Of a stretch of DNA of 64,000 nt, positions 17,041 to 25,312 are shown in pieces. Origin of the DNA: an uncultured Geobacteraceae bacterium. Lineage in GTDB: Bacteria > Desulfobacterota > Desulfuromonadia > Geobacterales > Pseudopelobacteraceae. Every line of letters begins with the position of its first letter. The first letter of the stretch is position 1. The notes below the pieces were generated by a model. That model worked only from the letters and a program-made list of their open reading frames with translations. It searched no databases and was not told the origin of the DNA. The translations under genes and the position numbers were made by a program. The DNA lies in assembly GCA_903901875.1 (NCBI GenBank), contig CAIUSO010000071.1, positions 22,207 through 86,206 on the forward strand, written 5' to 3'.

Positions 17041-17513
17041 ACGGGGGGACGGTTATCATAGGCATGGGGAATCCGCTGCTCTCCGATGATGGTGTGGGGT
17101 CTGTGGTGGCCCATGCCGTGGCCCAGCGGCTCATGCATCGAACCAATCTGTCCCTGGTTGAGCTGCATACCGGAGGAATCCGTCTGATGGAGGCCATGGT
17201 CGGTTACCGGTGGGCCGTGGTGGTGGACGCCATGGTGAGTGGTGCGCCCCCCGGCACGGTACACCGTTTTGATCCCCATGATTTTGTTACCACCAAGAAT
17301 ACTTTTTCCAGTCACGACACCGATTTTGCCACGGCCTGGGATCTGGGACGCATGGCAGGAGTCGCACTTCCCGAACAGGTGGCTTTCTGGGGGATCGAGG
17401 GGCGAGAATTCGATCTCTTCGGTGAAACCTTGAGCGGTGAGGTTGCAGCAGCGGTTTCGGAGAGCGTGGATTTGATTGTGGAGCAGATCGCAGCATGGCA
17501 GGGGGCGGCGTGA
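17037..17513 (+). CDS. Hydrogenase maturation protease (HyaD/HycI family)
   Basis: A 158-residue endopeptidase that trims the large-subunit C-terminus once nickel is in place. It begins with the family pattern VIIGMGNPLLSDDGVG. Metal-ligand candidates are the Asp in LLSDDG, a mid-sequence acidic residue and the His in SSHDTDF. It starts at GTG 17037 inside the large-subunit stop, which suggests translational coupling. Its 3' end overlaps the hdrA start. Confidence 0.9.
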   Translation: MNGGTVIIGMGNPLLSDDGVGSVVAHAVAQRLMHRTNLSLVELHTGGIRLMEAMVGYRWAVVVDAMVSGAPPGTVHRFDPHDFVTTKNTFSSHDTDFATAWDLGRMAGVALPEQVAFWGIEGREFDLFGETLSGEVAAAVSESVDLIVEQIAAWQGAA

Positions 17514-19462
17514 AGATAGGGATCTATTTTTGTAACTGCGGCAGTAACATTGCTGACAAAATCAGTGCTGATGCGGTCAGGGAGGCATCCCGCACCTTTC
17601 CCGACCAGCCGTATGTTGCCACGGTGGATTTCATCTGTTCAGAATCGGGGCAGGAGCAGTTTGTGGAAAGCCTGACGTTTGAACGGCCGGACCGGGTTGT
17701 CGTGGCTGCCTGTTCTCCCCGTGACCACGAAGGAACCATGCAGCACTGTCTGGCCAGGGGGGGGATAAACCCCTACCTGATGCAGATGGTCAACATTCGC
17801 GAACAGATCGCCTGGGTGACTGAAGATAGGGACCGTGCCACAGAAAAGGCGATCACGGCCATTCGGGGGGCGGTCTACCGGGTACGGCTTCAGGAACCGT
17901 TGCGGAAGAAACAGGTGGCAGTCTGCACCGATGTACTGGTGATTGGTGCGGGTCCGGCCGGGATGAAGGCCGCGGTATCCCTTGCCGAGGCGGGACGATC
18001 GGTGGTGCTGGTGGAGCGGTCCCCCTTTATTGGTGGCTTGCCGGTTCGCTTTGATGAACTCTTTCCGGCCCTGGAGTGTGCTCCCTGTCTGCTGGAACCG
18101 CTGATGGGGGAGCTGCTCCATGGTGACCATTCGGAGGCCATCGAATTGCTCACCTTGGCGGAGCTGTGGCAGGTAACCGGTTTTTACGGTAATTTTATTG
18201 CCAAAATCAAAAAAAAGCCGCGCCATGTTTCGCTCCATGGATGTATCGGCTGCGGCGAGTGTACCCTGGCGTGTCCTGCCACAACCCGAAACCGCCTTCA
18301 TAACAACGGCAGTGAGCAAAAAGCGGTGGACTTCGCCTTTGCGGGTATGCTGCCGAATGCACCGTTTTTGAGGGAGGAAGTCTGTCTCCGTTTCCAGGGA
18401 AGTGACTGCCGGGCCTGTAAGGATGCCTGCCCCATGGGTGAAGATGTCATTGATCTGGATGAAGGGGAATCCCTGCTTGAGCGAAACATCGGAGCTATTA
18501 TTATCGCCACCGGTGCCGGGCTCTTTGATGCTTCCCGGCTTGCCGGCATGGGGAGGGGAATGCTGCCCGATGTGTATGATGCCCTGCAGTTCGAGCATAT
18601 GCTGTCATCGACCGGTCCCACGGGGGGGGGAATTGTCACGTCATCGGGAGAGGTGCCGGCTGCGGTGGCCATCATTCATTGTGTCGGCAGTCTTGATGGG
18701 GACCATTGCGCCTACTGCTCGGGAATCTGCTGCCAGTACGCGTTCAAGTTCAACCATGCCATCAGTGCGAAGTACCCGGAGACGGTCATAACCCATTATC
18801 ATCGAGAGCTGGTTGCGCCGGGCAAGGAGGCGTACGCCCTTATGGAAGCGGCCCGCACCAGGCGGAATTCCTCGTTTATACGTTGCGATAGCGGCAACTA
18901 TCCGGTCATAACACCGGAGGGTACTGGCCGGTTGCAGGTGAGGGGGGAGGACGTGGTGACGATTGCCGACATGGTCATTCTCTGCCCGGCTATTGTTCCT
19001 GCCGAGGGGGCGGACCGGCTTGCCGCACTGCTGGATATTAATCGTGATTGCGCCGGTTTTTACGATGAGCTCCAAGGTCGAATGGACGCTTCCCAGAGCA
19101 CCCTGAAGGGCATCTATCTGGCAGGTGCCTGTCGGGAGCCGATGGATATACAAAAGGCCCTTCTCGAAGGGATGGCGGCGGTGGGTCATGCCCTGGCCGG
19201 ACTTCAGCCGGGACGTATGATCGAAGTCGAGCCGGCCACTGCGGAAGTAGCAACATCAAGGTGCGCCGGGTGCCATCTCTGTAGTTCCGTCTGCCCGTAC
19301 CATGCCATATCCTTTGATTCAGAACAGCATGTTTCCTCGGTCAATGGTGTGCTCTGTCGTGGCTGCGGCACCTGCGTGGCAGCCTGTCCCGCCGGAGCGA
19401 TCACCGGCCACCATTTTACCAATGAACAGATTCTGGCTGAGATAGAAGGGCTTCTGAAATGA
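17495..19462 (+). CDS. hdrA: HdrA-like flavin/iron-sulfur electron-transfer protein
   Basis: A 655-residue homologue of heterodisulfide reductase subunit A, the flavoprotein that splits electrons in Mvh-Hdr complexes. Visible in order are an N-terminal FCNCGSNIAD segment, an FAD-binding VIGAGPAGMKAA at about residue 150, and a cluster HGCIGCGECTLACP at about 250. These are followed by a cysteine group in CAYCSGICCQYA and two C-terminal 4Fe-4S motifs (CAGCHLCSSVCP, CRGCGTCVAACP). No HdrB or HdrC is adjacent, so its electron acceptor is unknown. ATG 17495 has GGAG 11 nt upstream. GTG 17510 is a shorter option. Confidence 0.9.
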   Translation: MAGGGVKIGIYFCNCGSNIADKISADAVREASRTFPDQPYVATVDFICSESGQEQFVESLTFERPDRVVVAACSPRDHEGTMQHCLARGGINPYLMQMVNIREQIAWVTEDRDRATEKAITAIRGAVYRVRLQEPLRKKQVAVCTDVLVIGAGPAGMKAAVSLAEAGRSVVLVERSPFIGGLPVRFDELFPALECAPCLLEPLMGELLHGDHSEAIELLTLAELWQVTGFYGNFIAKIKKKPRHVSLHGCIGCGECTLACPATTRNRLHNNGSEQKAVDFAFAGMLPNAPFLREEVCLRFQGSDCRACKDACPMGEDVIDLDEGESLLERNIGAIIIATGAGLFDASRLAGMGRGMLPDVYDALQFEHMLSSTGPTGGGIVTSSGEVPAAVAIIHCVGSLDGDHCAYCSGICCQYAFKFNHAISAKYPETVITHYHRELVAPGKEAYALMEAARTRRNSSFIRCDSGNYPVITPEGTGRLQVRGEDVVTIADMVILCPAIVPAEGADRLAALLDINRDCAGFYDELQGRMDASQSTLKGIYLAGACREPMDIQKALLEGMAAVGHALAGLQPGRMIEVEPATAEVATSRCAGCHLCSSVCPYHAISFDSEQHVSSVNGVLCRGCGTCVAACPAGAITGHHFTNEQILAEIEGLLK

Positions 19463-19872
19463 GTGCGAACGGTGGATTTGAACCCAAAATCATCGCCTTC
19501 CTCTGTAACTGGTGCTCCTATGCGGGGGCCGACAAGGCGGGAGGTATGCAGAAACCCTATCCTCCCAATGTGCATATCATTCGCGTCATGTGCAGTGGAC
19601 GGGTTGATCCCCACTTCATTCTTTCTGCCTTTGCACAGGGGGCCGATGGCGTGTTGATTCTGGCATGCCACCCCGGAGATTGTCATTATAAAGAGGGGAA
19701 CTGCCGGGCCTTGCAGCGACACCGTCTGTTGAGTCTGGTACTTCAGCAGTTCGGGATTGTTTCAGCTCGTTGCCGCATGGATTATGTTTCAGCAGGCGAA
19801 GGGGAAAAATTCAGACGAATTATCACCGAGATGGTTGAAGTCTTACGAAAACGAGAAGCTCTGCCGGAGTAG
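19459..19872 (+). CDS. mvhD: Hydrogenase iron-sulfur subunit MvhD/FlpD-like
   Basis: A 137-residue protein with the MvhD pattern: FLCNWCSYAGADKAG near the start, a central VMCSGRVDP and ACHPGDCHYKEGN. It carries a 2Fe-2S centre and connects the hydrogenase to HdrA. It overlaps hdrA by 4 nt, so the operon holds all parts of an MvhAGD-HdrA module. Confidence 0.93.
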   Translation: MSANGGFEPKIIAFLCNWCSYAGADKAGGMQKPYPPNVHIIRVMCSGRVDPHFILSAFAQGADGVLILACHPGDCHYKEGNCRALQRHRLLSLVLQQFGIVSARCRMDYVSAGEGEKFRRIITEMVEVLRKREALPE

Positions 19873-19882
19873 TGAAATAAAT

Positions 19883-21220
19883 ATGAAGTTACCCCATGTA
19901 CGCCCCCTGCTTGAACTTGCTATCCCGATGATCCTGTCAACGTCAGCAATCTCCATAATGCAGATAATTGATGCCATCATCTTGTCGCGTCACTCCAGCG
20001 AAGCCGTTGCGGCCATAGGACCATCGGGGCTTGCGGTCATTCTGTTCCAGGGGCTTCTGTTTGGTACTGCCGGGTACGCCGGGACATTTGTTGCCCATAG
20101 CCATGGTCGGGGTGACCCCTCGGGTGTACGGGCGTCCGCCTGGCTTGGTATCTATACCGCAGTGGCCTCCGGGTTAATAGCCCTTGCGGTTGCCTGGCCC
20201 CTTGCCCAACTATTCTTTATGGCGGGCCACGAACCCAAGGTTGCACAGGATGAATGCATCTATTTCGGGATCTGTATGGCCGGTTCCCTCTTTCCGGTAC
20301 TGAGTTCCGCTTTGACCGGCTGGCTCTCGGGCATAGGCCGTCCGGTTATCGTTACCGGTGTGACATTTATTTCACTTGTGGTGAATGCTCTGTGCGCCTG
20401 GGGTCTGGTTTTGGGGGAGTGGGGCCTTCCCCGGATGGGTATTGCGGGGGCTGCCCTTGCCACTGTGGGTGCTCAAGCCGTTACGGTGATTCTCTGTGTG
20501 GTCCTGTTTGGAATGTCGGGGGGGCTTACGGATCCGCTTGCCCGGCGGATTAACTGGGGTGAGTACCGGCGGTTTTTGCTGGTGGCTCTGCCCATGGGAT
20601 TGCGTATCAGTGGTGAGCTTGCGGCGTGGACGCTCTTTCTGGTTGTGGTAGGGCGATTGGGTACGGTGGAACTTGCGGCCTCCAGCATCGCCTTCAGAAT
20701 AAACGGTACGGCTTTTTTCCCCGCCCTTGGCCTGGGGCAGGCAGCCGGTGTGTTGGTGGGCCATGCCCGTGGGGGAGGGCGGGACAGCGACATACCCGGA
20801 ATCGGCTGGCAGTCCCTCATGGTGTGTGAACTATGGATGGTGACCATGGCACTGCTGTTCGCAGTGGCATCGGCCCCGCTGGTTTCACTGTTTGCCGGGA
20901 CCGGTGCCGAAAGTGCCGGGATTGTGAGGACCGGTTCCCTGCTTATGAAGTTTGTGGCCTTCTATTGTATCTTCGATGCCGCGAATGTGGTTATTGGCAG
21001 TGTGCTGGCTGCGGCGGGGGATACCCCGTGGATCGCCCGTACTTTTTTTGCCTGCTCGGGGCTCTTCGTGGTGGCACTCTGGCTGATTGATCGAACTATT
21101 CCCGGTTTGGTGGCGGAATGGTCACTTGCCACATTTTTTGTGTTTGCAACCGCAGTCATCTGGTCTATTCGTTTCCACGCCGGTGTGTGGCGGAAACTCA
21201 AGCCCTTTGTTACCCGGTAA
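19883..21220 (+). CDS. MATE-family efflux transporter
   Basis: A 445-residue membrane protein with about 12 hydrophobic helices and the two-fold repeat of multidrug and toxic-compound exporters, starting LLELAIPMILSTSAISIMQ. It uses an ion gradient to expel organic substrates, and the actual substrate is unknown. ATG 19883 is preferred because the transmembrane region starts there. A frame open from 19757 overlaps mvhD. It sits 10 nt after mvhD and may ride on the hydrogenase transcript. A strong palindrome covers its stop. Confidence 0.88.
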   Translation: MKLPHVRPLLELAIPMILSTSAISIMQIIDAIILSRHSSEAVAAIGPSGLAVILFQGLLFGTAGYAGTFVAHSHGRGDPSGVRASAWLGIYTAVASGLIALAVAWPLAQLFFMAGHEPKVAQDECIYFGICMAGSLFPVLSSALTGWLSGIGRPVIVTGVTFISLVVNALCAWGLVLGEWGLPRMGIAGAALATVGAQAVTVILCVVLFGMSGGLTDPLARRINWGEYRRFLLVALPMGLRISGELAAWTLFLVVVGRLGTVELAASSIAFRINGTAFFPALGLGQAAGVLVGHARGGGRDSDIPGIGWQSLMVCELWMVTMALLFAVASAPLVSLFAGTGAESAGIVRTGSLLMKFVAFYCIFDAANVVIGSVLAAAGDTPWIARTFFACSGLFVVALWLIDRTIPGLVAEWSLATFFVFATAVIWSIRFHAGVWRKLKPFVTR

Positions 21221-21228
21221 CAAAGGGC
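21202..21228. terminator. Hairpin between convergent MATE and trpE genes
   Basis: A 13-bp perfect inverted repeat around one central base (GCCCTTTGTTACC / GGTAACAAAGGGC) overlaps the MATE stop codon and lies just before the trpE stop. There is no good T run, so it may act as a weak bidirectional terminator. Confidence 0.6.
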
Positions 21229-21237
21229 CTCTTCGAA

Positions 21238-22713
21238 TTACTCCAGCCCTTTTTCAGCGATTTCGATGGCCCGGCGAGCTGCCATGGCCTTGTTGACGGT
21301 TTCCTGCCATTCGGCTGCCGCGTCTGAATCTGCAACCACGCCACCACCGGCCTGCAGGTGTACCATGCCATCCTTGATAACCAGAGTCCGGATGGTAATG
21401 GCCAGATCCATATTCCCTGAAAAGGAGAAATAGCCCACGGCACCACCATAGATTTCACGGCGGGACGGTTCAAGCTCGTCAATAATCTGCATGGCCCGGA
21501 TTTTCGGGGCACCGGAAAGAGTACCGGCCGGAAAGGCGGCCCGCACCAGATCGAAGGCATCACGCCCCTTTTCAAGTTCTCCCCGCACATTTGAAACGAT
21601 GTGCATGACGTGGGAATACCGCTCAATAATCATCAGCTCGGTGACGGTGACCGAACCGGTGGTACAGACCCTTCCCAGGTCGTTTCTACCCAGATCAACC
21701 AGCATCACATGCTCGGCACGTTCCTTGGGATCTGCCAGCAGTTCATCGGCCAGTCTGCCGTCTTCTTCAGGGGTTGCTCCCCGTGGTCTGGTTCCGGCGA
21801 TGGGGCGCAATTCAACACGGGTTCCCTCTTTTCGGACCATAACTTCCGGTGAGGCTCCGGCGATTACCGTATCGTCGAGGCGGAGGAAGAACATATAGGG
21901 GGAGGGATTCAGTGTCCGCATGACCCGGTAGATGTCAAAGGGATCGGCCGAGAGCCTGCCGCTGAAACGCTGGGAGGGAACAACCTGAATGATGTCTCCC
22001 GCCCGAACGTACTCCTTGGCCTTTTCCACCGAGGCTTCATACTGCTCACGGGTCATGTTCGAGGTCAGTACCACCGGGGTTACGGCTGGCACACGTGTTT
22101 CCGCCGGCAGAGGGGTCTTCAGCCGGGCGACGATGGCATCGATCTTCCTGGTCGCCTCATCATATGCCTGTTCGGCAGAGACCTCTCCGTTCAGGTGGGC
22201 GTTTGACACAACTTTTATTTTCTGACTCATGGTGTCAAAAATGACGATGGTGTCGGTTATGAGAAAGTAGGAATCATAGGCGTCAATGAGGGCCGGTTTT
22301 TTTGTGGGGAGGTGTTCAAAGTGCCGCACCATATCATACCCCAGATAGCCGACGGCACCGCCGAAAAAGCGGGGGAGTCCCTCAACCTCTACCGGTTCAA
22401 ATGTTGCCAACAGGGCGCGGATTTCGGCCAGGGGGTCTTCGGAAACGATCGTGGTGGTGATATTGTTTTCAATGGTTTCAACAACAGAACCCTTTGAACG
22501 GATGATCAGGGAGGGATTTGAACCGAGAAAACTGTAGCGACCCCATTTTTCCCCCCCCTCAATACTTTCGAGAAGATAGGAAAATTGACCATTATCGATT
22601 TTTCGAAAGGCCGATACCGGTGTATCCATATCAGCCATGATCTCCCGGTAAACCGGAATAAGATTACCCTCTGTGGCAAGGGTGTGGAATGTGGCGCGTG
22701 GCGGGAAAAACAT
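21238..22713 (-). CDS. trpE: Anthranilate synthase component I
   Basis: A 491-residue chorismate-utilising enzyme making anthranilate, the first step to tryptophan. It shows the N-terminal Trp-feedback region (LLESIEGGEKWGRYSFLG) and the catalytic block AGASPEVMVRKEGTRVELRP, GTRPRG, DLGRNDLGRVC and PAGTLSGAPKIRAM. ATG 22713 has GGAG 6 nt upstream, and a promoter ends just before it, excluding a longer start at 22782. The glutaminase partner trpG and the other trp genes are not adjacent. It may be monocistronic. Confidence 0.93.
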   Translation of the reverse strand: MFFPPRATFHTLATEGNLIPVYREIMADMDTPVSAFRKIDNGQFSYLLESIEGGEKWGRYSFLGSNPSLIIRSKGSVVETIENNITTTIVSEDPLAEIRALLATFEPVEVEGLPRFFGGAVGYLGYDMVRHFEHLPTKKPALIDAYDSYFLITDTIVIFDTMSQKIKVVSNAHLNGEVSAEQAYDEATRKIDAIVARLKTPLPAETRVPAVTPVVLTSNMTREQYEASVEKAKEYVRAGDIIQVVPSQRFSGRLSADPFDIYRVMRTLNPSPYMFFLRLDDTVIAGASPEVMVRKEGTRVELRPIAGTRPRGATPEEDGRLADELLADPKERAEHVMLVDLGRNDLGRVCTTGSVTVTELMIIERYSHVMHIVSNVRGELEKGRDAFDLVRAAFPAGTLSGAPKIRAMQIIDELEPSRREIYGGAVGYFSFSGNMDLAITIRTLVIKDGMVHLQAGGGVVADSDAAAEWQETVNKAMAARRAIEIAEKGLE

Positions 22714-22744
22714 GGGCAACTCCGAAATTTTAATGACCTGAAAA

Positions 22745-22773
22745 AAACTAACACAGGCACCGGAGAGAGTCAA
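22745..22773 (-). promoter_or_regulatory. Sigma-70-type promoter of trpE
   Basis: TTGACT (22773-22768) and TAGTTT (22750-22745) are 17 nt apart on the minus strand, giving a short leader before ATG 22713. I see no Trp leader peptide or terminator in that leader. Confidence 0.6.
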
Positions 22774-22981
22774 GTAACCCACGGACCTTTTCAGGGTCAG
22801 GAGGCTGACAATAATAAGATGACCGGAAGATGAGATGGAAGCTGTTCGTGGTATTGTTGCCTGCCTCCTGAGAAAAAAATCCCGAGAGTAAAGTTAGTTT
22901 GTATTTTTCTTTGTATGCTGTATATTAGCCCGTGAACATGAACGGATTGCTATGCCACACGTGAAAGGTGACCAACCGACT

Positions 22982-23923
22982 ATGAAGCAGAGTAAAATAC
23001 TTCTTGAAAGCGATACCAATGAACTTGAGATTGTTGAGTTCAGGATCGATGAAGTTGATTGGCATGGTACTGTTCTTCCCTGCTACTACGGTGTCAACGT
23101 GGCCAAGGTGCGCGAAATAATCCGTCTGCCCCAAATGTCACGGGTGGTGAACGCCAAGCCGGGTGTTGAGGGGATGATAAAACTTCGTGACAAGGTGATC
23201 ACTATAATCAACCTTGCCACGGTACTCAATAAATCCGTCGGTGATCTTGTTGCCGACCGGGTGGTGGTTCTTGAGTTTAATAATTTGATGGTCGGGGTCC
23301 TTGTTCATTCGGTGTCCCGTATCTACCGTATTTCCTGGAGAAACGTTGAAGCACCTTCTGCTGCGGTCCACAGCGATGAGGTTACCGGTCTGGTAAAAAT
23401 GGATGACCGTATCATCCTTGTTCTCGATTTCGAAAAAATAGTGGCGGAACTTTGTTCCGAAAGTGCCCTCAAACCCCTGGATGAAATGCTGCTTGAACGG
23501 GAAGAACCCCATCCGGAACGGGTACAAAAAACAGTTTTGGTGGCGGATGACTCAGTATTTATCCGGAAAACACTCTGTTCCGGTCTCCGGTCGGCCGGCT
23601 ATAATGTCATTGAAGCGGAAAACGGTTTACAGGCGTGGGAAATTATCCAGGAAACCCTTGAAAAGGTTGCCAAGGGGGATGGAACCTTGTTGGGGCATAT
23701 CAGTATGTTGATTACCGATGTGGAGATGCCCCAGATGGATGGTCTCCATTTGACATCGCTGGTACGAAAAGACGATGGGCTGAAAGATATGCCGGTGGCC
23801 ATATTCTCATCACTGGCATCGGATGACAACAAGCGTAAGTGGATCGGACTCGGTGCCAACTGTATTCTCACCAAACCGGATCTCCCCCGTCTGGTAACCG
23901 TTGTTGACGAACTGACCGCATGA
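22982..23923 (+). CDS. cheV: CheV-type chemotaxis coupling protein (CheW plus receiver)
   Basis: A 313-residue adaptor. Residues of about 1-170 form a CheW-like domain (GVNVAKVREIIRLPQMSRV, PGVEGMIKLRDKVI), which would couple receptors to the CheA kinase. Residues of about 185-313 form a receiver with DDS, phosphoacceptor Asp in LITDVEMPQMDG and Lys in LTKPD. ATG 22982 has AAGGTGA about 10 nt upstream. An earlier ATG at 22952 has no site. No che cluster is adjacent. Confidence 0.9.
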   Translation: MKQSKILLESDTNELEIVEFRIDEVDWHGTVLPCYYGVNVAKVREIIRLPQMSRVVNAKPGVEGMIKLRDKVITIINLATVLNKSVGDLVADRVVVLEFNNLMVGVLVHSVSRIYRISWRNVEAPSAAVHSDEVTGLVKMDDRIILVLDFEKIVAELCSESALKPLDEMLLEREEPHPERVQKTVLVADDSVFIRKTLCSGLRSAGYNVIEAENGLQAWEIIQETLEKVAKGDGTLLGHISMLITDVEMPQMDGLHLTSLVRKDDGLKDMPVAIFSSLASDDNKRKWIGLGANCILTKPDLPRLVTVVDELTA

Positions 23924-23966
23924 TTGTCACTTGACAAGCTGTCAACTCTATGATTAAGTGAAGCCT

Positions 23967-24050
23967 ATGAACTCACACAGCTTCTTTACAGCTTTTAACT
24001 TTTATTTCTGGTACGGCTATTTCATGCCGTCTGCCCGGGTAGAGGTGTAA
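23967..24050 (+). CDS. Leader peptide of the aroF attenuator
   Basis: A 27-codon open frame with a dense run of aromatic codons. Residues 6-19 read FFTAFNFYFWYGYF, that is six Phe, three Tyr and one Trp in fourteen positions. It is followed by the antiterminator/terminator structure and then the first enzyme of aromatic amino-acid synthesis. Charged-tRNA shortage would stall the ribosome in this run. The start lacks a strong ribosome site, but the composition and position make chance unlikely. Confidence 0.85.
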   Translation: MNSHSFFTAFNFYFWYGYFMPSARVEV

Positions 24051-24111
24051 GCCGAGAAGCTATCACACAAAACCACAACCGGGGCAGACGCGAATCTTCC
24101 CCGGTTTTTTT
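24028..24111 (+). promoter_or_regulatory. Transcription attenuator upstream of aroF
   Basis: Terminator: AACCGGGG (24077-24084) and CCCCGGTT (24099-24106) with a 14-nt loop, then seven T residues (24105-24111). Antiterminator: CGTCTGCCCGG (24028-24038), inside the last codons of the leader peptide, can pair with CCGGGGCAGACG (24079-24090), which includes the 5' arm of the terminator. A ribosome that reaches the stop at 24050 covers the left arm and lets the terminator form. A ribosome stalled in the aromatic codons leaves it free. This is the classical attenuation logic. Confidence 0.85.
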
Positions 24112-24128
24112 CTGTCTTTCAGAGAACA

Positions 24129-24159
24129 GTAAGAGCCGGGGTAGTTTCCCGGCTCTTAC
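24129..24159 (+). terminator. Second strong hairpin directly before aroF
   Basis: A 12-bp perfect stem (GTAAGAGCCGGG / CCCGGCTCTTAC) with a 7-nt loop, followed by TTGTTTG, ends 26 nt before the aroF start. It could be a back-up terminator or a 5' RNA-stabilising structure. The T run is weak. Confidence 0.55.
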
Positions 24160-24185
24160 TTGTTTGTGGCATGAAAGGACACCAT

Positions 24186-25205
24186 ATGATTATCGTCATG
24201 AAGGCAGGAGCTGCAAAGAAGGACCAGGATGAAGTTTTGAAGCGGATCAAGGAACTGGGATACACCTCCCATGTGATCCATGGTGCTACCCGCGATGTGA
24301 TTGGGGCCATTGGAGATGAACGGGGAAAAATGGCACTTCAAGCCCTTGAAACCCTCCATGGTGTTGAAAATGTCGTACCCATCCTGCAACCGTATAAATT
24401 GGCTTCCCTAGAGGTAAAAAAGGAGTCAAGCACGGTACGCATCAGTGATGATATCGTTATTGGCGGTTCCCGTATCATTATGATGGCCGGTCCCTGCTCG
24501 GTGGAAAGTGAAGAGCAGATTATTGAGTCGGCCCTCGCGGTGAAAAAATCCGGTGCCCATATTCTGCGGGGCGGTGCCTTCAAACCCCGCACCTCTCCCT
24601 ACTCCTTCCAGGGGCTTGAAGAGGAAGGGCTCAAGTTGCTGGCCAAGGCCAGGGACCTGACCGGACTTCCCTTTGTCACGGAAGTTATTAATCCGGAAAC
24701 CGCCGACATGGTGGCAGACTATGCCGATATTCTGCAAATCGGTGCCCGTAATTCACAAAACTTTGCCCTTCTCAAAAAGGTGGGACAACTCGGCAAGCCG
24801 GTACTGCTGAAACGGGGTATGGCCATGACTATTCAGGAATTGCTCATGAGTGCCGAGTACATCATGAGTGAGGGGAATCAGTCGGTTATTCTCTGTGAAC
24901 GGGGCATCAGGACCTTTGAAACGGCCACCCGGAATACACTGGATCTGTCGGCCATACCGGTGTTGAAGGGGAAAACCCACCTGCCGGTGGTCATCGATCC
25001 GTCCCATGGTACGGGTAATCACCATTATGTTGCTCCCATGAGTTATGCTGCCGTTGCTGCCGGTGCCGATGGTCTGATCGTTGAGGTTCATCCGGACCCC
25101 GAACATGCCTCCTCCGATGGGGCGCAATCGTTGAAGCCGGGAAAATTTGATGAAATGATGAAAAAGTTGCGCCTCTTTGCCGAAGCGGATGGCAGGACAC
25201 TGTAG
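24186..25205 (+). CDS. aroF: 3-deoxy-7-phosphoheptulonate synthase (DAHP synthase)
   Basis: A 339-residue enzyme condensing phosphoenolpyruvate and erythrose-4-phosphate, the entry to the shikimate pathway. It has an N-terminal regulatory ferredoxin-like domain (about 1-70, starting [13 protein letters not shown]) as in the short Thermotoga-type enzymes. The catalytic barrel has [26 protein letters not shown] and DPSHGTG. The start at ATG 24186 has AGGA 7 nt upstream. Expression is controlled by the upstream attenuator sensing Phe/Tyr/Trp tRNA charging. Confidence 0.93.
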   Translation: MIIVMKAGAAKKDQDEVLKRIKELGYTSHVIHGATRDVIGAIGDERGKMALQALETLHGVENVVPILQPYKLASLEVKKESSTVRISDDIVIGGSRIIMMAGPCSVESEEQIIESALAVKKSGAHILRGGAFKPRTSPYSFQGLEEEGLKLLAKARDLTGLPFVTEVINPETADMVADYADILQIGARNSQNFALLKKVGQLGKPVLLKRGMAMTIQELLMSAEYIMSEGNQSVILCERGIRTFETATRNTLDLSAIPVLKGKTHLPVVIDPSHGTGNHHYVAPMSYAAVAAGADGLIVEVHPDPEHASSDGAQSLKPGKFDEMMKKLRLFAEADGRTL

Positions 25206-25215
25206 TCAGTTAAGA

Positions 25216-25270
25216 GGGGGGATTTGTTTGAAAGCAAATTCCCCCTGACCCCCCTTTTATAAAGGGGGGG
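25216..25270. repeat. Double palindrome between convergent genes, probable bidirectional terminator
   Basis: Two adjacent hairpins, G-rich/ATTTG with CAAAT/C-rich (25216-25245) and CCCCCCTTT with AAAGGGGGG (25249-25269), lie between the aroF stop and the stop of the GAF-HD-GYP gene. This layout is that of a dispersed intergenic element and would end transcription from both sides. Confidence 0.7.
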
Positions 25271-25312
25271 AAATATATGTGTCATCTTTTTTCAAAACGG
25301 GGATGATGAAAT

